From: Chromobacterium haemolyticum DSM 19808
GTDB taxonomy: Bacteria; Pseudomonadota; Gammaproteobacteria; Burkholderiales; Chromobacteriaceae
DNA: 64,000 nt
NCBI RefSeq assembly: GCF_000711885.1
Contig: NZ_JONK01000024.1
Location: forward strand, 1-64,000
Direction of reading: 5' to 3'
Shown here: piece by piece, positions 54,125-62,534 of the stretch
Layout: each line of letters opens with the position of its first letter
How positions within the stretch are numbered: the stretch's first letter is position 1
The notes under the pieces: model-generated
Databases searched by the model: none
What the model was told of the DNA's origin: nothing
What the model saw: only the letters and a program-made list of their open reading frames with translations
Program-made: the position numbers and the translations under genes

Positions 54125-54808
54125 TCAAGGCAGTTCCACATAGCCCATCCGCCGCTGGATGATACGGGTTTTGCGCGCCAGGCCCGGCGCGCCGCGGTGG
54201 GTGTCATAGTAGCGCGGGTTGGGCACCATCGCCGCCAGCTTGGCCGCCTGAGCCGAGGACAGCCGGGCCGCGCTGGAATGGTAGTAGTAGCGTGACGCCG
54301 CCTCCGCGCCAAACACGCCGTTGCCCCATTCGATCACGTTCAGATAGATCTCGAAGATGCGCCGCTTGTCCAGCACGGTTTCCAGCATCACCGTAATCAA
54401 GGCCTCCTCCACCTTCCGCCACGGGGTCTTGCTGCTGGACAGGAATAGATTTTTGGCCAGTTGCTGACTGATGGTGGAACCGCCAGCGACGATCTTGCCC
54501 TTCTTCATGTTTTTTTCGAACGCGGCCTCAATGCCATCCCAGTCGAATCCCTCGTGATCGACGAACTTGGCGTCCTCGGATGCGATCAGCGCGCGCTTGA
54601 GATTGGGGGATATCTGCTCGTAACTCACCCATTTGTGGCGCAGTTCCGCCTCGGGATCGTCCTGCTGCAGCTTGGCCAGCTGTTCGTTCATGAAGGAACT
54701 GGCCGATGGATTGTGGCCGCGCCAATAAACAATGTGGCCAAAGATCCACAGGTTATACAGCAGAAAGGCGGCCATCAGGGCCGCCAACACTTTCAGGAAG
54801 AGACGCAT
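54125..54808 (-). CDS. mtgA: Monofunctional peptidoglycan glycosyltransferase MtgA
   Basis: 227 aa from ATG 54808. One N-terminal membrane anchor (LFLKVLAALMAAFLLYNLWI), then the GT51 domain: ALIASEDAKFVDHEGFDWDG, AGGSTISQQLAKNLFLSSSK, RKVEEALITVMLETVLDKRR and EIYLNVIEWGNGVFGAEAAS. The catalytic glutamate is in ASEDAKF. It polymerises lipid II glycan strands in the periplasm without a transpeptidase domain. Next to aroE, an arrangement common in Betaproteobacteria. Confidence 0.95.
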   Translation of the reverse strand: MRLFLKVLAALMAAFLLYNLWIFGHIVYWRGHNPSASSFMNEQLAKLQQDDPEAELRHKWVSYEQISPNLKRALIASEDAKFVDHEGFDWDGIEAAFEKNMKKGKIVAGGSTISQQLAKNLFLSSSKTPWRKVEEALITVMLETVLDKRRIFEIYLNVIEWGNGVFGAEAASRYYYHSSAARLSSAQAAKLAAMVPNPRYYDTHRGAPGLARKTRIIQRRMGYVELP

Positions 54809-54925
54809 CATCTGACTCGCAAAGCGAGCCCCCTCGCAGAGCAAGGGGGATTGGGATTCAAACCGCGGGAGGGGAATGCCGGCACAGCTCAAAATAGGTC
54901 CGCCCCGGCTAGACCCGGGCAGGCG

Positions 54926-55747
54926 TCAGGCCAGCACTTCCCGCAGCATATTGGTCACTTTGCGAGTGGCCGGCTCCACGCCGCGCCAGATGGAGAAGGA
55001 TTCCGCCGCCTGCTCCACCAGCATGCCCAGGCCGTCGGCCAGCATGCCGGCGTTCTCTGCCTGAGCGCGCTGCAGGAAGGGCGTCAGGCCCTTGCTGTAC
55101 ACCATGTCGTAAGCCAGGGTGCGCGCAGTAAACAAGCCGTAGGGAATAGGGGGCAATTCATTGCTGAGACTGGTCGAGGTAGCGTTGATCACGATGTCGA
55201 AGCTGCGGCCCTTCAATTGCTCGTAGCCGATCGCTTCCACCTTGCCCCAGGGCGCGAAGTGGTGCGCCAGCGCCTCCGCCTTGATCAGGGTGCGGTTGGC
55301 GATGGTCAAAGAGGCGGGCTTTTGCTCCAGAATGGGTTCCAGCACGCCGCGCACCGCGCCGCCAGCGCCTAGAATCAGCACCTTGGCGCCGGCGATCGGG
55401 TAGTCCAGATTATCGACGATGTCGCGCACAAGGCCCACGCCGTCGGTATTGTCGCCGTAGATCTTGCCGTCGCGGAAGCACAAGGTGTTGACCGCTTCCG
55501 CCGCGCGGGCGCGCTCGGTCAGCTCGTTGGCGAAACGGTAAGCGTCCCCCTTGAACGGCAGCGTAATATTGAGGCCCTTGCCGCCGGCGGCGACGAACTC
55601 GGCCACCACGTCGTTGAAACGCCCCAGTTCCGCGAACAATTTGTCGTAAGCGATATCCTGGCCGGTGGCCGCCGCGAATTCGTTATGGATGAACGGTGAC
55701 TGGCTGTGCGAAACAGGATTGCCGATAACGGCGTAACGGTCGGTCAT
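54926..55747 (-). CDS. aroE: Shikimate dehydrogenase AroE
   Basis: 273 aa. NADPH-dependent reduction of 3-dehydroshikimate in aromatic amino acid synthesis. Substrate residues: SHSQSPFIHNEFAAATG, Lys in GLNITLPFKGDAYRFA, Asn/Asp in VNTLCF and YGDNTDGVGLVRD. Cofactor loop KVLILGAGGAVRGVLEPIL; TIANRTLIKAEALAHHF. C-terminal GMLVEQAAESFSIWRGVEP. Normal length. Confidence 0.97.
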   Translation of the reverse strand: MTDRYAVIGNPVSHSQSPFIHNEFAAATGQDIAYDKLFAELGRFNDVVAEFVAAGGKGLNITLPFKGDAYRFANELTERARAAEAVNTLCFRDGKIYGDNTDGVGLVRDIVDNLDYPIAGAKVLILGAGGAVRGVLEPILEQKPASLTIANRTLIKAEALAHHFAPWGKVEAIGYEQLKGRSFDIVINATSTSLSNELPPIPYGLFTARTLAYDMVYSKGLTPFLQRAQAENAGMLADGLGMLVEQAAESFSIWRGVEPATRKVTNMLREVLA

Positions 55748-55790
55748 GAGTCAGTTTTCCAAGATTGGGTATGTTTTTGGTATCGGATTA

Positions 55791-55814
55791 GAGAGTGGCT
55801 AACAAAACCCTCGC
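55791..55814 (+). repeat. Left arm of inverted repeat flanking the rhodanese gene
   Basis: AGAGTGGCTAACAAAACCC matches, with two changes, the reverse complement of the block at 56505-56528. Related to the ends of the MITE-like element at 21878. Confidence 0.55.
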
Positions 55815-55939
55815 GCCGCGTCGCGCTTGGCTTTGTTGGCGGCTCTCGCCGCGTCCGCGCCGACGTAGCGGCGGCGCTATGACACTTTGCCGTGGAATAC
55901 GCCAAACATCAACCACGACATCGCCGCGCAGCCCCCGGT

Positions 55940-56392
55940 TCAGCCTTGTTGCCAGGGCAGCCCGCGCGCTTTCCAGCCCCCCACGGTGTTGCGGTGGCCT
56001 GCGGCGTCCTTGTCGCCTTCAAAACCCTCCAACACGTTGTAGGCCTCGGTGTAGCCGGCGGCGGCTGCCATGCGCGCCACCTCGTCGGAGCGCACGCCGG
56101 ATCGGCACATCAGCATCAGCACGCCCTTCTTGGGCAACATGCTCTGCAATTGCTCGAGGAAACGCGGATTGGGCTGCATGCCGGGAAAGCTGCGCCACTC
56201 CAGCCGCTGGGCATAGGGCACCACGCCGACGAACTGCCATTCCGCCGCACTGCGCACATCCAGCAGCACCGCTTCCGGCATGGCTTGTTTTAACTGATGC
56301 GCCTCCTGCGGCGTCAAGGCACCGCGATAGGGCAAGCCCTGTTCTTCCCCTCGGCGCTGAGCCTGCTGCAATAGCTGCGTCATCTGATCCAT
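55940..56392 (-). CDS. Rhodanese-like sulfurtransferase
   Basis: 150 aa from ATG 56392. Single rhodanese domain: AVLLDVRSAAEWQFVGVVPY, active-site loop MCRSGVRSDEVARMAAAAGY (catalytic Cys), NVLEGFEGDKDAAGH. It is preceded by a helical start (QMTQLLQQAQRRGEEQGLPY). These proteins carry persulfide sulfur; the acceptor is unknown. The gene lies alone between two inverted-repeat arms, which may mean that it travelled as a unit. Confidence 0.88.
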   Translation of the reverse strand: MDQMTQLLQQAQRRGEEQGLPYRGALTPQEAHQLKQAMPEAVLLDVRSAAEWQFVGVVPYAQRLEWRSFPGMQPNPRFLEQLQSMLPKKGVLMLMCRSGVRSDEVARMAAAAGYTEAYNVLEGFEGDKDAAGHRNTVGGWKARGLPWQQG

Positions 56393-56464
56393 GCATGCTC
56401 TCCTCGCGGCCGGGCCGCCTTGTTTAGCCGCTCCCCCTGATGCTGCGCCGACTGGCCTTGGCAT

Positions 56465-56479
56465 CTTAGAACCTGTTCA
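56465..56479 (+). repeat. Fragment of the 140-bp repeat terminus
   Basis: CTTAGAACCTGTTCA is the same as the ends of copies A and C, but the following sequence does not continue the element; probably a relic. Confidence 0.45.
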
Positions 56480-56504
56480 GCGCAGCAGCCATTGAACCGA
56501 CTCT

Positions 56505-56528
56505 CAGCGGGGTTTTGTGAGCCGCTCT
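56505..56528 (-). repeat. Right arm of inverted repeat flanking the rhodanese gene
   Basis: Reverse complement reads AGAGCGGCTCACAAAACCC, pairing with the arm at 55791-55814 (17 of 19 bases). Confidence 0.55.
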
Positions 56529-56583
56529 TGTTACCTTATATACGGATTATCCATATCGACGAAGACGGCCGCAACGCCGTCAA

Positions 56584-56600
56584 CGCCCTATTTTGGTGCA
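56584..56600. promoter_or_regulatory. NtrC-binding-like site 1 upstream of glnA
   Basis: CGCCCTATTTTGGTGCA matches TGCACY-N5-RGTGCA at all but two fixed positions. About 93 bp upstream of the sigma-54 -24 box. Confidence 0.6.
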
Positions 56601-56613
56601 CCAGCCAGACCCA

Positions 56614-56630
56614 GGCACCACCCTGGTTCA
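56614..56630. promoter_or_regulatory. NtrC-binding-like site 2 upstream of glnA
   Basis: GGCACCACCCTGGTTCA matches the same dyad with two differences. Its centre is 30 bp (about three helical turns) from site 1, as needed for cooperative binding on one DNA face. Confidence 0.6.
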
Positions 56631-56692
56631 TTCAACTTCGCTAGCGCCCGGTTTTGGGCTATGACACAATGGAATCTCAGCGATTTCAAAGC

Positions 56693-56707
56693 TGGCACGC
56701 TTAATGC
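56693..56707 (+). promoter_or_regulatory. Sigma-54 promoter of glnA
   Basis: TGGCACGCTTAATGC has the invariant GG and GC with exactly ten bases between and TGGCAC at -24. It lies 60 bp before the glnA start, downstream of two NtrC-like sites. Confidence 0.8.
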
Positions 56708-56766
56708 TTAAGCGCTAGCCATCCACTCATTCGCACATGATGCATGTAGCCTTTCAGGAGAAAACC

Positions 56767-58185
56767 ATGGCGGTTGCAGACGTAGTCAAGCTGATTACCG
56801 AAAATGATGTCAAGTTCATCGACCTGCGCTTTACCGACACCCGCGGCAAAGAACAACACGTGTCGATTCCGGCCCATGTCCTGCTGGACGATCCGGACGC
56901 ATGGTTCGAACACGGCCACGCTTTCGACGGTTCCTCGATCGCAGGCTGGAAAGGCATCCAGGCATCCGACATGCTGCTGATGGCCGACCCGGCCACCGCG
57001 CGCATCGACCCGTTCTACGACGAACCCACCGTCTTCATGCACTGCGATGTGATCGACCCGGCCGACGGCAAGGGCTACGACCGCGACCCGCGCTCCATCG
57101 CCAAGCGCGCCGAAGCCTATCTGAAAGCCTCCGGACTGGGCGACACCGCCTACTTCGGCCCGGAACCGGAATTCTTCATCTTCGACAGCGTGACCTGGGG
57201 CACCGACATGTCCGGCTGCTTCGTCAAGATCAAGGCGGAAGAAGCCGCCTGGGCCTCCGCCGAGGAGTTCGAGGGCGGCAATATGGGCCACCGCCCCGGC
57301 ATTAAAGGCGGTTACTTCCCGGTGCCGCCGGTGGACTCCTCCCAAGACATCCGTTCCGCCATGGTGCTGCTGCTGGAAGAGCTGGGCATCCCGGTGGAAG
57401 TGCATCACCACGAAGTGGCCACTGCCGGCCAGAACGAGATCGGCACCAAGTTCAGCACGCTCACCCAGCGCGCGGACTGGACCCAGATTCTGAAATACGT
57501 GGTGCACAACGTGGCTCACAGCTACGGCAAAACCGCCACCTTCATGCCCAAGCCCATCGTCGGCGACAACGGCTCTGGCATGCATGTTCACCAGTCCATC
57601 TGGAAGGACGGCAAAAACCTGTTCGCAGGCGACGGCTACGCCGGCCTGTCCGAAACCGCGCTTTACTACATCGGCGGCATCATCAAGCACGCTAAGGCGT
57701 TGAACGCGATCACCAACCCGGGCACCAACTCCTACAAACGCCTGGTGCCGCACTACGAAGCGCCGGTGAAGCTGGCCTATTCCGCCAAGAACCGCTCCGC
57801 CTCCATCCGCATCCCGCACGTGGCCAGCCCCAAGGGCCGTCGTATCGAAGCGCGCTTCCCGGACCCGTTGGCCAACCCCTACCTGTGCTTCTCCGCGTTG
57901 CTGATGGCCGGCCTGGACGGCATCCAGAACAAGATCCACCCGGGCGACGCCGCGGACAAGAACCTGTACGATCTGCCGCCGGAAGAAGATAAGCTGATCC
58001 CGACCGTGTGCGCCAGCCTGGACGAGGCCCTGGCCGCTCTGGACAAAGACCGCGAATTCCTGACCCGCGGCGGCGTGTTCTCCAATGACTGGATCGACGC
58101 ATACATCGAGCTGAAAATGCAGGAAGTCAACCTGACCCGCATGACCACCCATCCGGTGGAATTCGCGATGTATTACTCGCTGTAA
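56767..58185 (+). CDS. glnA: Glutamine synthetase type I
   Basis: 472 aa from ATG 56767 (AGGAG seven bases upstream; ATG 56737 is poorly placed). Dodecameric enzyme making glutamine from glutamate, ammonia and ATP. Seen: [12 protein letters not shown], metal-binding [28 protein letters not shown], the ATP site [16 protein letters not shown], and substrate-binding [20 protein letters not shown]. The Tyr of NLYDLPPEE is the adenylylation site, so activity is likely tuned by GlnE. Transcription appears to be from the sigma-54 promoter under NtrC. Confidence 0.98.
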   Translation: MAVADVVKLITENDVKFIDLRFTDTRGKEQHVSIPAHVLLDDPDAWFEHGHAFDGSSIAGWKGIQASDMLLMADPATARIDPFYDEPTVFMHCDVIDPADGKGYDRDPRSIAKRAEAYLKASGLGDTAYFGPEPEFFIFDSVTWGTDMSGCFVKIKAEEAAWASAEEFEGGNMGHRPGIKGGYFPVPPVDSSQDIRSAMVLLLEELGIPVEVHHHEVATAGQNEIGTKFSTLTQRADWTQILKYVVHNVAHSYGKTATFMPKPIVGDNGSGMHVHQSIWKDGKNLFAGDGYAGLSETALYYIGGIIKHAKALNAITNPGTNSYKRLVPHYEAPVKLAYSAKNRSASIRIPHVASPKGRRIEARFPDPLANPYLCFSALLMAGLDGIQNKIHPGDAADKNLYDLPPEEDKLIPTVCASLDEALAALDKDREFLTRGGVFSNDWIDAYIELKMQEVNLTRMTTHPVEFAMYYSL

Positions 58186-58197
58186 AACGGCGCGACG

Positions 58198-58226
58198 AAA
58201 AACGGCAGCCCAGGGGCTGCCGTTTT
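58198..58226 (+). terminator. Rho-independent terminator of glnA
   Basis: AAAACGGCAGCC and GGCTGCCGTTTT pair around a short loop, followed by CAT. Confidence 0.85.
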
Positions 58227-58295
58227 CATATATGACTTGTCCGGCGGATTTGCATATCATTGCAGTGCTTAAACCCGGAACTCGACACGCCGCCC

Positions 58296-58778
58296 ATGAA
58301 AACTCTATCGCTTTGTCTGATGCTGTTGCTGAGCGCCTCTGCTCAAGCCACTGTTTACAAGTACGTGGACAAAGACGGCAACGTCACTTTCACCAATGTG
58401 CCGATTCGCGGCGCGCAGGCAATCCGGCTCAATCCGCTCTCTTCCTATCCTAGCCAGCACAAGAAAAACAATGCTCCCGGCAACAGCAGCGGCGGAAACG
58501 GCGACGCCAAGCCCGCCGGCAACTACCCCAGCGTCGATCCCGGCACCCAAAAACAGCGGGACAACGGCCGCCGCAAGATCCTGGAACAGGAGCTGGCCAA
58601 TGAGCAGAAGGCGTTGACCGAAGCGGAAAAAGCGCTGGCCGACGGCAAAGCCACGCGCAACGGCGACGAAACCCGCAATTACCAAAAATATCTGAACCGG
58701 GTGCAGAAGCTGCAAGACGAAGTCACCGACCGCCAGAAAAACGTGGAAGCCTTGCGCCGCGAGTTGGGGCAGAACTAG
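58296..58778 (+). CDS. DUF4124 periplasmic protein with coiled coil
   Basis: 160 aa from ATG 58296. Signal peptide of 18 residues (LSLCLMLLLSASAQA), then the DUF4124 start VYKYVDKDGNVTFTNVPIRG, a short fold found at the N-terminus of many proteobacterial periplasmic proteins. A Gly/Asn/Pro-rich linker follows, and a C-terminal coiled coil (QELANEQKALTEAEKALADG; LNRVQKLQDEVTDRQKNVEA). Function unknown. Position between glnA and ntrB suggests link to nitrogen control or only a shared locus. Confidence 0.85.
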   Translation: MKTLSLCLMLLLSASAQATVYKYVDKDGNVTFTNVPIRGAQAIRLNPLSSYPSQHKKNNAPGNSSGGNGDAKPAGNYPSVDPGTQKQRDNGRRKILEQELANEQKALTEAEKALADGKATRNGDETRNYQKYLNRVQKLQDEVTDRQKNVEALRRELGQN

Positions 58779-58783
58779 TTTGA

Positions 58784-58800
58784 CGCACCACATTGGTGCA
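58784..58800. promoter_or_regulatory. NtrC-binding-like site upstream of ntrB
   Basis: CGCACCACATTGGTGCA matches the NtrC dyad TGCACY-N5-RGTGCA at all fixed positions but the first. It lies 100 bp before the ntrB start, fitting autoregulation of ntrBC as in enteric glnL. Confidence 0.65.
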
Positions 58801-58900
58801 TACTGACGATGAATGGGCCATTCCCGGGCACGCGGGCATGGCCCGAATTTTGCTCAGCCTGCGCAAGCCCTTCGCCCCAGCCTACAGGACACACCGCACC

Positions 58901-59953
58901 ATGCCGCCGACCAGCTTTGCCGGACTAGAACTGCTGGACACCCCCGTGCTGATCGTCGATCCCGACGGCGCGCTGCATTTCGTCAATCCCGCTTGCGAAA
59001 ACCTGCTGGCGCTCGGCAGCCGCGAATTGCTGCGCCACAGCCTGTTCGATCTGTTCCAGCCCTGCCCGGCGCTGCGTCAGGCGCTGTCCACCGCGCTGCG
59101 CCACAACGCCAGCTTCATCGAACACGACTTGGAACTGGTCCCGCAGCACAGCGAGCAGCCGCTGCACATCGCGCTGTCGGTCGCACCGGTGGACGCGGAC
59201 GGCGGGCTGGCGTTGATCGAGCTGCGACCGCTGGATCAGCAGTTGAAGATCGCCAACGAAGAGCGCCTGCTGCTGCAACACCAGGCCAACCGCGAACTGA
59301 TCCGCAACCTGGCCCATGAGATCAAAAACCCGCTGGGAGGCATTCGCGGCGCGGCGCAGTTGCTGGAGCACGAACTGCTGGACCGCCCGGAGCTGAAAGA
59401 ATACACCGCGGTGATCAAGGAGGAGGCGCTGCGGCTGCAATCGTTGGTCGACCGCCTTCTGGCGCCGCACCGCAGCCATGTTCGCGGCGAGATCAATATC
59501 CACGAAGTGCTGGAGCGCGTGCGCAGCATCGCGCTGGCGGAATACCCGCAAGACCTGCAAATCCGCCGCGACTACGACACCAGCCTGCCGCAGTTGGTGG
59601 CAGACAAGGAACAACTGATCCAGGTGGCGCTCAACATCGTCAAAAACGCGATTCAGGCGATGAAGGGCCGCGGCGAATTGATTCTGCGCACCCGAGTGGC
59701 GCGTCAGGTGACGCTGGCGCGCAAGCGCCACACCCTGGCATTGAAATTGCAGATCATCGATGACGGCCCCGGCATTCCCGACGAGATCAAGGACCATATT
59801 TTTTACCCGCTGGTCACCGGCCGCGCCGAAGGCACCGGCCTGGGCCTGACTCTGGCGCAGGCCTTCGTCCACCAGCACGGCGGCAATATCGAATTTGACT
59901 CACGGCCGGGGCAAACCTGTTTTACGGTCATGTTGCCCTTCGCCACCGACTGA
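58901..59953 (+). CDS. ntrB: Nitrogen regulation sensor kinase NtrB (GlnL)
   Basis: 350 aa from ATG 58901 (AGGA upstream; 36 earlier codons do not fit the family). Cytosolic histidine kinase/phosphatase for NtrC, governed by PII. PAS-like N-terminus (LLDTPVLIVDPDGALHFVNP), H-box ELIRNLAHEIKNPLGGIRGA (His), N-box IQVALNIVKNAIQAMKGRGE, G-boxes IIDDGPGIPDEIKDHIFYPL and GRAEGTGLGLTLAQAFVHQH. Its TGA stop touches repeat copy C, and ntrC follows after it. Confidence 0.96.
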   Translation: MPPTSFAGLELLDTPVLIVDPDGALHFVNPACENLLALGSRELLRHSLFDLFQPCPALRQALSTALRHNASFIEHDLELVPQHSEQPLHIALSVAPVDADGGLALIELRPLDQQLKIANEERLLLQHQANRELIRNLAHEIKNPLGGIRGAAQLLEHELLDRPELKEYTAVIKEEALRLQSLVDRLLAPHRSHVRGEINIHEVLERVRSIALAEYPQDLQIRRDYDTSLPQLVADKEQLIQVALNIVKNAIQAMKGRGELILRTRVARQVTLARKRHTLALKLQIIDDGPGIPDEIKDHIFYPLVTGRAEGTGLGLTLAQAFVHQHGGNIEFDSRPGQTCFTVMLPFATD

Positions 59954-60099
59954 GAAGCGGCTCAAAGTCCGCAGCGTTGCGTGAGACATCGCACGGCGAG
60001 CACACCTTCGAAAGGCTGATGAACCGCCTGTATATTCAGCATTACCAGCTGTTCTCACCTTGTCCCGCTCGTGCTCGCGAGACTTGAACAGGTTCTGAG
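59954..60099 (-). repeat. 140-bp interspersed palindromic repeat, copy C
   Basis: Begins at the base after the ntrB stop (GAAGCGGCTCAAAGTCC) and ends GAGACTTGAACAGGTTC. Read on the minus strand it shares CTCGCGAGC and TTTCGAAGG with the family; the inside is the most diverged of the four copies. It fills most of the ntrB-ntrC gap. Confidence 0.75.
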
Positions 60100-60165
60100 A
60101 CGCATCGACAACAACACCTTGCGGCGGCCGGCGGGCGCTGGCGGCCACAGCATGAGGATTTCGTG

Positions 60166-61623
60166 ATGAACCAAGCGGTATGGATTATTGACGACGACAA
60201 GGCAATACGCTGGGTGCTGGAAAAAGCGCTGGGACGCGCCGGCATCGGCTTCGACAGTTTCGCCAGCGCCGACGACGCGCTGAACGCGCTGTACGACCGC
60301 GCTCCGCAAGTCATTATTTCGGATATCCGCATGCCGGGCACCGACGGGCTGAAATTCCTCTCCAAAGTCAAATCAGAACACCCCGCGCTGCCCGTCATCA
60401 TCATGACCGCGCATTCCGACCTGGATTCCGCGGTGGCGGCCTTCCAGGGCGGCGCCTTTGAATACCTGCCCAAGCCCTTCGACGTCGATCAGGCGGTGCT
60501 GCTGATCGAACGCGCGCTGGCGGAAAGCCGCCCGGACATCGCGGTCAGCGATCATCAGGAAGCGATGCCGGTGCTGCTGGGCCAGGCTCCGGCGATGCAG
60601 GACGTCTTCCGCGCCATCGGCCGGCTATCGCAGTCCAACGTCACCGTGCTGATCACCGGCGAATCCGGCACCGGCAAGGAGCGCGTGGCCGAAGCCCTGC
60701 ACCGCCACTCTGTGCGCGCCGGCAAACCCTTCATCGCGCTCAATACCGCCGCCATCCCCAAGGACTTGCTGGAGTCGGAGCTGTTCGGCCATGAGAAAGG
60801 CGCGTTCACCGGCGCGCAAGCCACCCGCCGCGGCCGCTTCGAGGAGGCCGAGGGCGGCACGCTGTTCCTGGACGAGATCGGCGACATGCCCACCGAGCTG
60901 CAAACCCGTTTGCTGCGTGTGCTGTCCGACGGCCACTTCTACCGCGTCGGCGGCCACACCCCGATCAAGGCCAACGTCCGCGTCATCGCCGCTACCCACC
61001 AAAACCTGGAACAGCGGGTGCGCGACGGCCAGTTCCGCGAAGACCTCTACCACCGCCTGAACGTGATCCGCCTGCGGCTGCCGCCGCTGCGCGAGCGGCG
61101 CGAAGACATCCCGCTGCTGGCCCGCCACTTCCTGGCCAAGAGCGCCACCCAGTTGGGCGTGGAGCCCAAGCGACTCAGCGACGCCGCCATGGAGGTGGTC
61201 AAACACAGCCTGTTCTCCGGCAATGTGCGCGAGCTGGAGAATCTGTGTCAGTGGATTAGCGTGATGGCGCCCGGCCAAACCGTGGAGGCGGCCGACCTGC
61301 CCCAGGAGCTGCGCGACCCCGCCGCCGGCGCCCGCCATCCCGGCGGCGCCGAAACCGGGCAGCTGGACTGGCCGCAATTGCTGGCGGAGGAAGTCAGCCG
61401 CCGTCTGCGCGCCGGCGAGGTCGGCATCATCGACGAACTGACCCGCCGCTTCGAGATCAGTTGCATCCGCAGCGGCCTGGCCCACACCGGCGGCCGCAAA
61501 GTGGAAGCCGCTCACCTGCTGGGCTGGGGTCGCAACACGCTGACTCGCAAGATCCAGGAGTTGGGTTTGGAAGCTCACGCGGATGAAATCCATGACAAGG
61601 CCGATCTCGGGCTCATAAAATGA
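60166..61623 (+). CDS. ntrC: Nitrogen regulation response regulator NtrC (GlnG)
   Basis: 485 aa from ATG 60166 (GAGG upstream; a GTG directly before is possible). Sigma-54 activator. Receiver domain with the phospho-Asp in QVIISDIRMPGTDGLKFL; AAA+ domain with Walker A ITGESGTGKERVAEALHRHS, the sigma-54-contacting GAFTGA and Walker B GGTLFLDEIGDMPTELQTRL; RDGQFREDLYHRLNVIRLRL and GNVRELENLCQW. C-terminal Fis-type helix-turn-helix (VEAAHLLGWGRNTLTRKIQE). NtrC-like sites before glnA and ntrB are its expected targets. Confidence 0.97.
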   Translation: MNQAVWIIDDDKAIRWVLEKALGRAGIGFDSFASADDALNALYDRAPQVIISDIRMPGTDGLKFLSKVKSEHPALPVIIMTAHSDLDSAVAAFQGGAFEYLPKPFDVDQAVLLIERALAESRPDIAVSDHQEAMPVLLGQAPAMQDVFRAIGRLSQSNVTVLITGESGTGKERVAEALHRHSVRAGKPFIALNTAAIPKDLLESELFGHEKGAFTGAQATRRGRFEEAEGGTLFLDEIGDMPTELQTRLLRVLSDGHFYRVGGHTPIKANVRVIAATHQNLEQRVRDGQFREDLYHRLNVIRLRLPPLRERREDIPLLARHFLAKSATQLGVEPKRLSDAAMEVVKHSLFSGNVRELENLCQWISVMAPGQTVEAADLPQELRDPAAGARHPGGAETGQLDWPQLLAEEVSRRLRAGEVGIIDELTRRFEISCIRSGLAHTGGRKVEAAHLLGWGRNTLTRKIQELGLEAHADEIHDKADLGLIK

Positions 61624-61652
61624 ATCCATGATCATTCCGCAAGGACCTGCCC

Positions 61653-62393
61653 ATGTCCAAGTCCACGCTAGCGCTGCTCACCCTGCTGGCCGGCGGGTGG
61701 GTCCATGCGGCCCCCCTCTTGCGCATCGTCGTCGGTAGCGCCGAACCCGCGCCCTTCATCCAGCATAACTCCACACAACTATCCGGCCCCGTGATCGACC
61801 TCACGCGGCAAGCGGCGGAGCATTGCGGCCTGAACGCGCAGTTCCGACAACTACCGGCGCGACGGCTGTTGCGCGGCCTGGCCCTGAACCAGGCCGACGC
61901 CGCCGCCATGCTGTCCTTCCAGACCGACCGCGCCAAACAGATGCTCTACCCAATGCGCGACGGATCAGCGGACAGCCGGCTCAGGCTGACGGCCCTCTCC
62001 TACGTGCTCTACGTCCCGCAGGATTCAACGCTGCGTTGGGACGGCTACCGGCTGGATCTGCCCGAGGACGACAGCGTGGGGGTCAATCGAGGCTGGTCCG
62101 TTACACGCGTATTGACGGCTCGCCGGATCCCCACCGAGGCCGGCGCCGATCTGGAGGAGAATTTCGCCAAGCTGCAGGCTGGCCGCATCGCCGCCTTCGC
62201 CATGCACGAGCCCGGCGGCGACGCTTATCTGGCGCAACACCCGCAGCTGCGCATGAAAAAACTGCTGCCGCCGCTGAAAACCGAAAACAATTATCTGGTG
62301 TTCGCCAAGGCTTACGGCCAGGCGCATCCGGAACGCATGCGCTGCGTCTGGAGTCAATTGCCGTCGCTGCGCCGGCAACTGGACCTGCCCTAA
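61653..62393 (+). CDS. Periplasmic substrate-binding protein, SBP_bac_3-like
   Basis: 246 aa. Signal peptide of about 19 residues (LALLTLLAGGWVHA) and a small two-lobed binding-protein fold: LRIVVGSAEPAPFIQ, GPVIDLTRQAAEHCGLNAQF, ADAAAMLSFQTDRAKQMLYP, VGVNRGWSVTRVLT. It resembles polar amino acid binding proteins but there is no permease or ATPase gene nearby, so transport is unproved; an orphan sensor or scavenger is as likely. AAGGA precedes the ATG. The stop TAA touches repeat copy D. Confidence 0.78.
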   Translation: MSKSTLALLTLLAGGWVHAAPLLRIVVGSAEPAPFIQHNSTQLSGPVIDLTRQAAEHCGLNAQFRQLPARRLLRGLALNQADAAAMLSFQTDRAKQMLYPMRDGSADSRLRLTALSYVLYVPQDSTLRWDGYRLDLPEDDSVGVNRGWSVTRVLTARRIPTEAGADLEENFAKLQAGRIAAFAMHEPGGDAYLAQHPQLRMKKLLPPLKTENNYLVFAKAYGQAHPERMRCVWSQLPSLRRQLDLP

Positions 62394-62531
62394 GAACCTG
62401 TTTACGATCTCGCGAGCTAAGGCGAAAGCGGCTGAGTAGAACGGAATGGTCAAGTGGCACATGCGCATTTCGAAGACGCCGCTCATCGCGCAATCCCTCC
62501 GCCAACGCGCAGCAGATCGTAAACAGGCCCC
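62394..62531 (+). repeat. 140-bp interspersed palindromic repeat, copy D
   Basis: CCTGTTTACGATCT (62397-62410) and AGATCGTAAACAGG (62514-62527) are perfect 14-bp inverted arms. Inside: TCGCGAGCTAAGGCG, GGAATGGTCAAGTGGCACAT, GCATTTCGAAG, shared with copy B. Lies between converging genes; starts at the base after the preceding stop. Confidence 0.85.
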
Positions 62532-62534
62532 AAG

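Larger units (their letters stand above)
56393..56766. other. glnA upstream region
   Basis: 374 bp without a gene. Holds a fragment of the 140-bp repeat end (56465-56479), the right inverted-repeat arm (56505-56528), two NtrC-like sites and the sigma-54 promoter of glnA. Confidence 0.8.

Noticed and set aside
56701-58260. 519-codon frame opposite glnA
   Set aside because: Composition is that of an antisense frame; glnA is complete and well conserved.
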